Source: Thamnaconus septentrionalis
Taxonomy: Eukaryota; Chordata; Actinopteri; Tetraodontiformes; Monacanthidae
NCBI GenBank assembly: GCA_009823395.1
Contig: CM020503.1
Location: forward strand, 6,046,501 to 6,110,500
DNA length: 64,000 bases
Reading direction: 5' to 3'
The notes beneath the pieces are model-generated. The model did not search any database. It saw nothing but the letters and a program-made list of their open reading frames with translations, and had not been told where the DNA came from. Shown here one piece after another: positions 12,707 through 24,760 of this stretch (position 1 is the stretch's first letter; every line of letters starts with the position of its first letter). Made by a program: the position numbers and the translations under genes.

Positions 12707-12834
12707 CAGGCATGGGAAAACTTTTTGCTAACTGTTATATATATAATATAATTTCTTCAAGTTCAGCGGGCCGGGCAGATTAAAAAGCTTCACAGGCCGC
12801 ATGTGGCCCCCGGGCCATAGTTTGCCCATGCCTG
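12707..12834. mobile_element. Short hAT-type MITE
   Basis: The ends are CAGGCATGGG and CCCATGCCTG. Eight-base flanks CTCCAGAC (12699-12706) and CTCTAGAC (12835-12842) differ at one position. The right end shares the GGCCCGGGGGCCACA core with the element at 14706-15091, so both belong to one family. It lies about 125 bp beyond the putative top2a polyadenylation signal. Confidence 0.75.
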
Positions 12835-12961
12835 CTCTAGACTAATAAAATGACATTTCCTCAAGCAGCCGACAGCACCGGTCGAAATCTGTCTGCCAAA
12901 CTGTCTTGACAAAAGGCCAAAAAAACAGCAGATGCAAGCAGTTGAACTACAAATACAAAAC

Positions 12962-12967
12962 TTTATT
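12962..12967 (-). terminator. Polyadenylation signal AATAAA of top2a
   Basis: On the minus strand AATAAA occurs 151 bases after the top2a stop codon, which implies a 3'UTR of about 170 bases. Confidence 0.65.
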
Positions 12968-13118
12968 TCTTTTAAAACATAACACGGACAGCCAATGAAA
13001 TATTTACAAGACAAACAACAAGGCAAAAGCAAAGCCATGTATAACTGTTAACTTTTTTAAAACCAAGTCATGAAAATGAACCTGTTAAAGAACATACATG
13101 GAACCTCTGAGTCGATGT

Positions 13119-16100
13119 TTAAAAGTCGTCATCAGAGTCTGAATTGAAGACTTGGTAGGTCACTGGTTTGCGTGCACGTGAGGGCTTGTCGCGTGGCGCC
13201 ACCGCAGCGGAAGACGACCCCTTGTCTTCCAGAGACAGGAAGCTGTCTTCATCATCATCATCGTCACACCACTTCTTGGTTTTCTACAGGACGAGGAAAA
13301 ACATTCAGCTTTCAGTCAACTGGCCAAACTGAGAATAAAAACCTCATAAATCCCAATAATCCCGACAGTGGGTCCGTTCTTGAGAACAGACCTTGCTGCC
13401 AGCGGTAGTTTTGGCCCGGATGCGCGACATCAGGTCGTCACAGTCGCTGTCGGAGTCGTCACTCCCGGCCTTCTTGCGTTTGGCCACGGCCTTCGGCTTG
13501 GTGACCGCCGGGGCTTTGGCTGCGCCCTCCGAGTCGCTGGAGTCCAAGGACGACATCTTCTTGGATGAGGTTTTGGACGCAGGTTTGGGCTTCGAAAAAG
13601 CGTCCACGATGGACGGCTGCTTCACATCTACCACACGCAAAAACAATCAAACAAAACGAGGGTAAATGAATCAGGCTCCTCTTGCAGACCGCAGTGGTCG
13701 TCATTGAAGTCGTCTTTCCAACCTCCAATAGAGAGCATTTTGTTTTTGATTGGTCAATACCAAAAGCAACCAGAACCAGCTTGTCTGAGGAGGAGGGAGG
13801 AGGTCTGAGCTGAATCTGAACAAACATGGTTGGTCAGGTCAACCTTCCAACTTTTCCTCTTTCCAAACTCGTTTTACGGGTTCTTTACAGGTGATGTGAG
13901 ATAAATCCATCAACTTGAACCAAAGTTCCCAGGTTACAAACTTGAACCATGGCTTTGAGGTGGGAGCTTTTTACGTGTTGGGCTCGAGTGTGTGAATACC
14001 TGCAGCCTTCTTCCGGGGGGCAGCTGCCTTCTTGGCAGCGGGAGCTTTCTTGGGAGCTGCCTCTTTGGTTTTCCGCTGAACTGGAGCCTTGGCAACAGGG
14101 GGCTCATCCTCCGAGGGAGCTGCCGAGTGCCACAAACAACAGTCATCCCTCAAAACATTGAGGAGCACATTCCACGCAGTGTGTCGAAACAAACAAATAA
14201 AAAAAAAGTCAATAACTAAAAACACTCACAGCTGGACTTGCTTTGCACTTTCCCTGTAAGTTTGGTCTTTGCCACTTTCTTCCTGCACAGAAAAGACACA
14301 TTTTCGTATAAGGCAGCGTTCACAACAGAAGTAGAAGAAGCTGTAAACATGGTTCCTGTGACGCTCACGCGGGTTTGGAGGCTTTGGGGGGCGGGCTCAC
14401 AACGTCCACGTCACTGCCAATCACGTCGCTGGCGTCCGGGGCAAAGCTTTCGTCGTCGCTGATCACAGCCTTCCGTTTGGGGGCGTCCTTCTTCGCCCAG
14501 TCCTCGAATTCATCTTCACTGTCCGACAGGAAGTTGGTCTTCACGGCGGCTTTGGGAACGAGCAGAAGAACAGAGTCATTTTGGCAGCTTGTTTTACAAA
14601 CTCTGATGAGCAGTGACTAGAAAAGCTCAGTCTGGGTGTGTTTGGAATGAAAAGCCAGTTCGCTTTAACCTGGTCTGTGTTGAAGACCAGAGCGGAAGGT
14701 CTAGGCTTGGCATGGGCAAACTATGGCCCGGGGGCCACACGTGGCCCGTTAGGCTTTTTTTATCTGAATCGCCGAACTTGAAGAAATGATATTCATAAAA
14801 AGTAAATCATAAAAATAAAAATAATTCATCTATTTTTTCAGTGTTTTAAGTGTCATTTTCAATAAAGTGCTAAACACCATGAGGTTTCAAAGACACCGAG
14901 TTTGTCGTAACACTTTTGTTCATTTTCAATTGACACTAAAGCATGTTTTCTACATATCCCATAATATATAGTTTTCTCCTATGAGGTAGGTCACCAAAAC
15001 TCTCTCCTCCTCCTCCATCCATCTGCTCCTGCCCCTCTTTTAAATTTCCAACCCATTGAGGCCCACCAGGCAACAGGTTTGCCCACCTCTGGTCTAGAGC
15101 CACGAGACCTCCGGCTTTGAGGAAACACTTTGGAATTCACCTTTAGCTTTGCGCTCCACCCGCTCTCTGGGGACGACGGCCGCCTCCGCTTCCATTTCAG
15201 CCGCGTCAGAATCATCGTCCGACTCTTCGTCCAGACTCTCACTCCTCTTGGGCTTCGCGGCGACGGGCTTGAACTTCAGCGTGCTCTGCTTGCCGGACTT
15301 TTGGGCTCCTTCAAAGACACGTACACGCGTCATTTTCATGTGCGCAGAATGGCAAATATGTTTGAGCAGTAGGTTCATAATAAGACGGAGTTAGTGATGA
15401 GTTGCAACACAAAGGTTTCAGGTGTTTTGCCAACACGGCATTCTTGTAGATGGCTACAAACATGTTTACACAAAGACATACAATGATCATGAGTCCATTT
15501 CAACTATCGTCAGTCTTCTGAGAAACATGGATCAGGCAAATTGGAAACGCAATTAAAAACACAATAATAAACTCATTGGAATGCTTTATATGACCATTGA
15601 CAGACTTTGTCTCTTATGTAAGATTCAAAACTAGAAATGATAAAAAGCTTCCTGTGCGCCTCCAACATGATGCACATAATGAAGAGAGGCAGGACGAGGA
15701 ATTCCAACCTTTTTCCTTTGTCTTCTTGGTGAGGCGCACAGCTAAGCCCGACTCCTCGGCCGGCCCGGAACTCTCTCCGCCGTCGCCAAACTCCATCTTC
15801 ATCACCACATCTTCACTCTGCACAAACAGCAGCGAGGTCACGTGACTTCAGAGAATCCCTTCTTAATGCAGCGGAAATCTGATTTCTGATAATGTGATTA
15901 GTTCGGGCCGCAGGAAGACAGACCAGACCGGTGCCAGGTGCACTGAGATAACCCCGCCCCTCCTCCACCTCCTCCCACCGTCAGGTCTCGTTAGCGTCGG
16001 TCGCACCTTGATTTTCTTGCCCCGCTTGGCTTCTCCTTTCTTGTCCGCCTTCTTGTTGGCCTCGGCTTTCATGGCGCTGGTGACGCGCGGCACGACGCGG

Positions 16101-19100
16101 CGGCCCTGCGGCGTGGGCATCGTCTCCTGCTTCACTTTGACCACTTTGCCTCTTCCGCCGGCCTTCTTAACAGGGATGGCAGCGGCGCTCTCCTTCTCCT
16201 TTGCCTCGAATTTCTGAGAAGAAGGAGCAAGATCAGAGAAAAAGAAAGGGAACCTGCAGAGGAAAGTTTGAAAGCTCTCTAGGCGGCCAGGCGGAGACTG
16301 GGACGTGCTGGTGGCCTCAGTAATCACCTCCAACTCCTCAGAGAAAGCTGCCAGGTCCTCCTTCCACAGGTCGGACGGACTCTTTCTCTTCAGAGTGTTC
16401 AGCTCGTTTATCTGAAGAAAAGGCAGTTCAGTCAAGACGGGCAAGTTCAAATTTAAATGAAATGAAAAGAAATGGAGGCAGCTCACCTTTGTATCCCTCT
16501 GTTTGCACAGCTCGTCCTTCTTCTCTTTGGTCAGGAACCACATGGGCATGCTGAGGAGGTAGTTGTAGTCTGGCCCCTGGCTGTTCTCTGCATCTTCCTC
16601 CTCCTCTTCCCCCTCCTGCTGCTGCTGCTGCTCCTCACTGTCCATCTCCTAGTTTTTAGAAGAGCACAGTCAGAGACAGGGAATTCTATTTGTCCACACA
16701 GATGCAGCTTGTTGTTCAGGGCTCTTTACCTTCTCTTGAGCCTGTTTCCAGGCCTTGACCGGGTCAGAGTCGTAGCCCATCTGCTGCAGCATTTGGATCA
16801 GCTCCTTTTTTCGCTTGTTCTCTGCAAACACGACACACAGTTTTATATTTTTTTGCAGTTACATAAAGACAAAAACAAAAAGTAACTGAAGCAAGAAAAG
16901 CAGCTTTTCTTCTTTTTTTTGTAAAAGAAAGAAGAAAAGCTGCTTACCAATAACTAAGGTGCCCTGGATTTTTTCCAGGATGAAGCGGGCCTGGTTGGTG
17001 AGTCTGGAGCTCTCAGCCTGCAGCATGCCAGTCAGCCAGTCCTTCCTCAGCACGTAGTATTTCATCCTCAGCTCAAAGAAGTCCCTGAGGATATCCACCA
17101 CGGAGTCGTACTTCTTCAGACTACCCACGTGGTCAAACACGACCTAAAGCCGAGGAAAAGGGAAAACGATAATCTCACAATTTATTCTTAACACGCATGC
17201 AGACTTCAGCATTTTCTCTGAGTGCAGAAGACGTTGAACTGCAGGCACTGTGTGGCGTGCATCACCATGGAGGCGCAGGTGAGGGGGGTCTGCAGCTTGA
17301 AGACTTTATGGAGGCCGGCATGCTCCGCCTCCCGCAGCTTCTCTTCCGGCATCTTCACCACAAAGCGCACGGTGGTGTCGGTGTGGTACTCCTTGAAGTC
17401 GGTGATGATGGCGGGAACCTTCTCTGTGCCGTTCATCATGGGCTCCAGCACGTTCTCCTTGTAGGTCTGCCATGAGAATGAAGAAAGAATAAAGCTACTC
17501 AACAGCCCACAACACGGTTAAAAGCAGAGGGAACTGACTCAGTCTGTATGATGGGAGGAATGACTTGAAAAGCTGAGTCTCTCTCTACCGACTGACCTGT
17601 GTCCAGGTTTTCACTGGCAGTTCAGAGATCTCAATGGTAGTTGAGTCAAGTATGGCCACCTCTCCGCTGATCATGAAGTGGTTTTCTGCCATTTCCTCCA
17701 CTGTGCCCTTGAAGCCCTTGTAGCTTGGAAGCTGAGAGAAATATGACATTAAAAAAAAGGAAGGAAAGAAAGTTAAAGTCACAGTGATTGTCACATCCCG
17801 AGGGATGCAAAGTTTGTCCTCCGCAGTTGACCAGAGGACCCTGAGGGAGCGTTGGGCAGCAGCAGTGCTGCACCCGGGAATCAGTGGATGATTTCTAAGA
17901 CAAGAAGTGTTTAACTATTGATTGATGTTTAGTTTAAGCTTATAAGTTAAAGCAACAATATTTGCATTTTTGCTTTGCATGTTACAAGAGTCAGACACTG
18001 TTAAATCACTGTTTAAGCTCTATGTTCATGTTGTCTTGTGCAGACATTTTGGACAAAAAAACTGTGTAGAAGTACTCCCCCCCCCCCCCCCAAAAAAAAA
18101 AACTATTTGGGAATCATTAGGAGAATTGATAAGTCATTGGATTGATAAGCAGAATCCACAATGGTACTAACGTTGACAAAATCTCATCAATTCCCACCGC
18201 TAATTTTTATAGCTTTTGGTCAGACTCAGCCGGGGATTGAACCCACAACCTCCCAGTCTCAGGGCTGACACTTTCCCACTGGACCACTGTGCTAAAGAGA
18301 GAGCGAGGCCACAGAAAAGAGGCCTGAAAACGCAGCCACTTCCTCTGCTCACCATTTTCAGGGGCTCCTCCCCATGGAGCATGCGGTGGATGTTGCCGAT
18401 GATCTCGCGAATGTCGTAGTTGGGAATCTTGCTGGCCCAGCCGGTGCCGATACCTTCTGCCCCGTTGATGAGCAGTGTGGGGATGATGGGGATGTACCAC
18501 TCTGGCTCCACACGCTGGTTGTCATCAAAGTTGTGCTTGAGCAGGTTGTCGTCTATCGCTGGGAAAAGAAGGCGAGCCAGAGGGCTGGAGGTACAACGAC
18601 ACATTAATCAATGTGTGAGAGGGAGGGGGGGGGGGGGGGGGGATCTGTGAAAAGCCAAATCAGGCTTTTTGCTGGCAGATGACCGACCTCAGCATGGTGA
18701 AGATGTATCGAGGGCTTGCAGAGTCTTTGCCACCATGAAGTCTGGTTCCAAACTGGCCCTGAGGCTGCAGCAGGTTCAAGTTGTTGCTTCCCACAAAGTT
18801 TTGGGCCAAACCGATAATGGTCATCATCAGAGAGCTCTGAAAGTTCAGAAGATTTGAATGACCGCGCACTTCAATCAATCTGTAAGTGACATTTTTAAAG
18901 GGCCAGTGAGCAAGAATTATAAGTGGTGAGAAAATAGTTATTTAGTAGTGAAGGAAGACTTTACACAAGCGTACATACGCATACTTATCACTGCATTTTC
19001 AGTCAATGTACATCAAGAGTAATGAAGCAAGTAAAAACAAAACACAGTCATTGAAAGTTACATCAAAATAAAACAAACCCTCTTTGAAAAGCTTTTGGAA

Positions 19101-22100
19101 ATTTTTTTCTTTTTTAAGTGAGGCGTCAGCTCACCTCTCCATGGTGATAGGCCGACATCTCCGCCACAGAACCAGCCAGCTGGGCCACCTTCACCTCCCG
19201 CTTGTCATTCCTCTTGAAGCAACAGAACAGAACTTTCCTGTGGCCAGGCTTCAGACCTGCCGTACACACACAGACACACACACACACACAGGAGAGCATG
19301 AGATCAAATTCATGAGCCATTTTTTGTTACTGCAGACGACTCTGACCCACCGTCCACCAGGCAGGGGATGGACCTCTCGTTGTCAGAGTTGGAGAAAAGC
19401 ACCAGCTCCTTGTTGACAAAGTCGTTGTAGGAGAGGAACTTGGTGGACTCGCCGTACAGGTAGTCCTGTGAAGAAACACCGAACGCACCATGAAGTTCAG
19501 CAGACAAAACAAGCGAGACTGAGCAGAGGGATCCGTGATCTCGTCACCTCAGGCAGGTTGTGCTCCCTGCGCTGACGCCTGTTGATCATGAAGTTGGTCA
19601 GCCACTCTTTACGCTCCTCCACCTTCTTTTTGCTAAAGGCCTAGACAGACAGATTCCACATGAACACTGCAGGTGTCTGTCACATTGGTAGAAACTTAGA
19701 GATTTTGCTGTAAGTCACCAGACTGACGGTCTGATCTTACAAGGGTTATAGCTTCATCGTCTTCAGGGCCGCTGTACTTGAACGGGATGCGGTGTCTCTG
19801 CATATCAGAGAAGTACTCTTTGGCTTCCTGCGATGTGCTGGTTCCCAAACCTGATGGGTGAGTGGTGCAGACAAAAGATTATAAGAAATAAGGTTGTGAT
19901 GACACAGGGCCTTAACTTGACTTGCTACAAAGAGGTGCTTACTTGTCCTTTTTACTACCACACAGGGGTTTAAGACAAACCTTTGTAGTACTTGATTCTC
20001 CAAGATTTGATGTTGGTCTGTTTTTCCTTCCACTCATTAAATTCGGGGATACTGTAGAACGACAACTGTGACTTCTTGTGGGAAGCCTACAACAAAATCA
20101 CATTATCATCATCGCTTCTCTGATTCTTTCATTGACATGTAAAAGATGTTTCTATGAATGATTTTACCAAGCACATTGACACTGTATAGACATTGTATCA
20201 AAATGCTTAACAACAGCAACCATAATCAACGTTCCAATAAAGCAACAACTCAATTCAATTGAATGTTCAACTAAGCTGGCACTAGATGGCAGCATCACTG
20301 CAGAATTAAGATTCAAAACTTGTAGCAGGCGAATGAAACCTTCTTTTGTGCCATGAATTCAAAGCATTCAACAATTCTTCATGATCTCCTGGCACACAGA
20401 TAAACTCTAGCAGGTCTAGCAGGCCTGAAGGCCTGACTACAGTGAAAATGCAGAATGTCTTCTGCTTTCAGCCGCCTGGTGGGTGTGAGTACCTTGATGA
20501 TGGGGGTAATGAACTCTTCCAGGAAACTGTGTTTGAGCAGGGCCGGCCAGTTATGATGGATGAAGTTGATCAACAGGCCTTTGATGTGGGAGCCATCTTG
20601 ATCCTGTCACAGCAGTAAAGATTGGCTCGTTAAATGATATTTAGCAAAAGATCAAAACCAGTAAACTTTTCAAATCAGGTTTGACATATTTCCAATAGAA
20701 ATAAAAGAAATGAAAAGACAAAGTAAGATACATTTCTGAGATCTTAACTGCTGACAAACCTGATCTGTCATGATCATGATCTTTCCGTAGCGCAGAGTCT
20801 TGAGGGATTCTGGGTCACTGTAGTTCTTCTTGTACTGAAGGCCAAGGATCTTAATGATGTTGTTGATTTCAGCGTTCTCCATAATCTGATGGGAAAGACA
20901 ATGGTTTTTTTTTTCAGGCATAAATATGAAAAAAAGACCCTGGACACACAATCAATTGGCATTAAAAATGTATTAGCATCATTATTTTTTCAATCCGCAC
21001 CTGTTTGAGCGAGGCTTCCCGGACGTTGAGGATTTTTCCCTTCAGAGGGAAGACGCCATAGCGATCCCTGCCAACTACTCCCAGCCCAGACACAGCAAGC
21101 GTCTTGGCTGAGTCTCCCTCAGTGAGGATCAGTGTGCAGCTGGAGGAGTTCTTCCCACCTGATAGAGAACATCATTATTTTAGTTTGATGAAGGAAGGTG
21201 GCAGTGGTGGAGGGGAACTGTGTGATGTGCATCACCTGCATCGTTGGCATCATCCAGTTTGGGGACGCCCTTGATTTTACTTTGTTTGAGAGCGGAACAT
21301 TTCTTGTTGAGCTGAGTCTGTGCCTTGAATTTCACCCAGTTCATGACGCTTTCCACGATCCCAGAGGAAATGGCCTGCAACGAACAGAGGATCAGGGGAA
21401 GTGATGCCGACGAAACAATTTTGCTTCTCAAAGATTAAGAATGCAATGTTAATGTTTTCAAGGCACCTGTTTAATGAACTTTTCGCTGAGAGAACAACTG
21501 GACCCAAAGCTCTTTTGCTGCAGCGTCATGTTCTCCTTGGTTTGAGAGTCAAAGGTGGGATTCTCAATCAGGCAGTTCACAAACAGCCAGATGTGGTTCT
21601 TCACCTGGAGAAGAAACAATGGACTCTGAGCAGTGCTTTTCCAGAAAATATATTCCAGGGAATATTTTATACACATATTGTCAACAATAATTATGAAAAA
21701 TTGTCATGTGCTTGGCTTCAATGGTGCAAGAATACCTGGAAGGGCTTGACGGCCACTCCTGCTTTGTTCTTCTTTTTTACCACTTCAATGAGCTTTGTGA
21801 CGACCTGATCAGCCACATAGTCGACGTGCCTTCCGCCCTGAGGTTCCAAGAGCAGACGTAAGATCCCAATAGCAGAAATAATGTCAAACATCTTGATTAC
21901 AACACAAAGTGGCTGGGAGAGCAGCTAAGTGTGTTTTTAGGTGCCAGGCAAACCTGCCTCACCATTTCAACCTGCACTGAGAACAGGTGGAGTCACAGCT
22001 GGCCCAAGACAAACTTTCAAACACAGCTCGCAATACCAACTACATTTTAAAAGTGCTGCCAATTCTTACAGTCAGCAAGACACTTAATTAGATTGCTGGT

Positions 22101-24484
22101 CCTAAATAGAGGATACAACACATGCTATGACTCTGATCACTGGCATGGATGTTAAACAGAACATTACCTTGGTAGTTGCAATACTGTTGACAAAGCTGAC
22201 TTGCTGGAAGCCCTTCTCGCTCATGGTGAGGCAGACCTCCCAGCGTTCATTGATGGCTTCGTGCAACACTGTGAGGGGGTTGCCGACCTCATCCACCTTG
22301 TCCTCCAGGTACATGTCAACATAGCTACGGAAACCTGAAACCTAAAAGACATTTTTTTTTATTCGTTTTAATCACAAGGTCGGCCCCCAGCGATGTCCGA
22401 TGATGCCTCAGACAGTCAATGTGATAACGTACTGGGAGCTTCTTTCCATTGAAATACACTCGAAGGCCTTTCGTGGCTCCAGCTATATCGTAGGCCCTCC
22501 TGGTCATCAGAGCCACAGTGTCTTTATCCAGGATGGTCATTTTGAACTTGGGCAGATCTGGCCTGAAGGTGATGCACGTGTATTCCTCCCCATCAAAAGG
22601 TTTGATGTTAGCTTCTCCTGCCTTGCCCATGTTGTTAAACCATGTCTGCAGCACAGAAAAGTGATAAGGTGACATTTTCCATCTAAAAATGACTTAACAG
22701 GAGAACAAAAAGTCAAGCCTGCCCTTCCTCACCTGTTTGAAAGACTTCTTGGACTCTTTGCACGAGGTCTCCACAGTGAACTTTGTGCTGAAGATGTTGC
22801 AAAGCTTGGCACCGTATCCATTACGTCCACCTGGGAAAGGAAGATAAATGTTATGCAGGAAACTGACTGAGTGTTCAGCCAGGCTTAAACTTAGTCTCCC
22901 ACTCAGGAACAGTTATGTTCATGCTGGGTTACAAATGCCTACAATCTATATATTATTCTTACCTGTGACCTTCTTTTCGTCATCATCATAGTTGCTAGAG
23001 GTGAGAAGCTGTCCAAAGATAAGAGCAGGCACAAAGACCTTCTCCACCTTGTGCTCCACCACAGGAATGCCCTTGCCATTGTTCCACACGCTGATGGTGT
23101 TGTTCTCACTAAAAGAAAAGGCACCAAGTCATTTTTTTTTTTAATTATTCAACACCATTAAATGAAAGTGAGTCTTGCAGGCTGTTTCAAGAAAATGAGA
23201 CTGTTGTAATATTGTGGCAGCTTTGAGATCTTATTTGGCGTTGCAAAAATAAAGGGTTACTCACACATCAATGTTGACTTTAATGCAATTCATTGCTTTG
23301 TCCCTCTGCTTATTGTCAGCTGCATTTACTGTAGGGGGAAAATACATAGACATTTGTGAGATGTTGTTTCTTTGCCTCTATGTAAAACTCAAAAAAAAAA
23401 AAAAAAAAAAAAAAATCACTTACCGAGGATCTCGTCAAAAATCTTGTAAAGCCCAGGCACAAATGTCACCTCACGGCAGTTCAGTCCAACCTCCTCATCA
23501 TACACCCACATTTGCTGACAAATATGAAGCAAATAAGCAACATTACACAACTACACTACTATAATTAGTGATGTACACATACATGCTAATAAATGCTGTG
23601 TAGACTTCTTACTTGAGTGACAGGCTCAACAGAGCCTATGTATGAGTCTGGCCGGAGCAAAATGTGCTCCAACTGCGTCTTCTTTTGATAGATTCTCTCC
23701 ACTGAGAGGCGCTTTGGATCCTTCTTGGTCTTTTCCAGCGGCTTGTTTTCAAAGAATGCCTGTTGCAAACAAATGCATAAATTAAGTACAGAGATGAGTA
23801 GTGGATACTTACACAATGTGTAGTATCCACTACGACCACTGCTTGGATGAATAAAGTTATTTTTATACTGTGTAGAGTACTTGTTCATGAGAGTTGATAT
23901 GTAAGAATCACAGTAACGGGAAAATGTAAACGGGATGAATCTGCTTTTCAATTTTAGATCTGCTGGGCAAAAACTGCAGTCGGTTTGTGCGTTTATATGT
24001 TGACATGCATGTAACTAAATGATGTAATGTCACACAAACATATTTATTTTTCACCGCATTTGCTGACGGGAAACGTATGTGGGGGGGATGTGAGGGAGCA
24101 TGCAACTTAAATAACGTCGGAGGGGCTATGGGCAAGATCACTAAGTGTACTAAAAAGTTAATCGAAGCAAAACCGAGGTAATAAAAAAAAAGTGTTAATT
24201 TGAAAGTAAGCTAACGATATCTCCTGGGAACTATGTGACGTCGGAGTTCGTGCCATGTGACTTAACGGACAGTTAGAACGTTACTACAAGCTAACTGTAT
24301 GTTTTAAAAGCTTATAACATCCACTAGTGAAATACTTCAATCAATTCCATACTTTTCGATGACGTAAACATCGTCAGTTATGTGGTTTTTGAAAGGAAAA
24401 AAATGCCTCGACATTAGCAGAACATTCGTCAGCCAATTGCTGCCGAATTAGCTTCATAAAAGTTACCTTTAGCGGTTCCGCCAT
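13119..24484 (-). CDS. top2a: DNA topoisomerase II alpha, complete, 35 coding exons
   Basis: This nuclear enzyme passes one DNA duplex through a transient double-strand break, using ATP, during replication and mitosis. Exons in transcript order: 24467-24484, 23613-23759, 23424-23514, 23265-23328, 22963-23108, 22733-22830, 22433-22645, 22168-22341, 21736-21837, 21467-21604, 21236-21374, 21001-21158, 20760-20885, 20493-20603, 19981-20086, 19741-19850, 19548-19640, 19351-19465, 19135-19256, 18688-18836, 18353-18584, 17597-17731, 17266-17466, 16948-17143, 16730-16821, 16487-16648, 16328-16411, 16007-16213, 15709-15817, 15141-15308, 14369-14549, 14230-14282, 14000-14119, 13392-13627, 13119-13283. 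They join in frame to 1,586 residues with GT-AG introns throughout. The order is GHKL ATPase (NNGKGIP motif), transducer, TOPRIM (EGD at 457-459, DQDGSH near 539), winged helix with the DNA-cleaving Tyr801 in ASPRYIFT, C-gate, and an acidic, lysine-rich tail. The tail identifies a vertebrate type II enzyme; alpha over beta rests on gjd3 synteny and the MAEPLK start. It is slightly longer than human TOP2A (1,531), mostly in the tail, which carries a Gln run near 1120. Confidence 0.96.
14706..15091. mobile_element. hAT-type MITE in top2a intron 30
   Basis: The left end TTGGCATGGGCAAAC mirrors the right end GTTTGCCCACCTCTG. The flanks GTCTAGGC and GTCTAGAG are an imperfect 8-bp duplication. Its first ~80 bases match the right end of the 12707-12834 element in opposite orientation. 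It is AT-rich inside and encodes nothing. Confidence 0.7.
16898..16945 (-). repeat. Perfect 18-bp hairpin overlapping the 5' splice site of top2a intron 24
   Basis: Arms 16898-16915 and 16928-16945 are exact reverse complements around a 12-base loop. In the pre-mRNA the arm begins at base +3 of the donor GTAAGC (GT at 16947-16946), so the stem would pair most of the U1 binding site. Confidence 0.85.
18221..18295 (-). mobile_element. tRNA-like SINE head in top2a intron 21
   Basis: On the minus strand a box-A-like TGGTCCAGTGGG and a box-B-like GGTTCAATCCC are spaced as in a tRNA gene. The rest of the element is not clear. A related degraded segment may lie at 17785-17890 in the same intron. 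Confidence 0.55.
23391..23415. repeat. A25 tract in top2a intron 3
   Basis: On the transcribed strand this is an uninterrupted T run starting eight bases after the exon end, right behind the donor GTAAGTGA. Confidence 0.9.
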
Positions 24485-24760
24485 TCTTGTCGTCTTTACT
24501 GGTGTTTTCGTATTTTTGCCTTTAAAAAACAAAACAATAACTGGCTGTTAAACGACTATCTGACTAACACCGAGACACGGAACTCGCAGTAGCAGCTAGA
24601 GCCGTTCTGTTTGAAAATTACAAACTTGGTGGGTAGCCACTGGCGCCAGCTTTCGTGTCCAATCAGAAGAGGAGACGGTGCTGCGTCAGAAAGGTCTTCT
24701 TCTGCAGCTTCCAATGGCGTTTGGCAATTACCGCAATGACGCATGACTGCCATCTACTGA
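24485..24760 (-). promoter_or_regulatory. top2a 5' region with inverted CCAAT boxes
   Basis: CCAAT occurs on the plus strand at 24659-24663 and 24711-24715, which reads ATTGG (inverted CCAAT) in the gene's orientation. Mammalian TOP2A promoters are known to be driven by several inverted CCAAT boxes bound by NF-Y. No TATA box is seen near the start codon. The transcription start is not determined. Confidence 0.5.
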
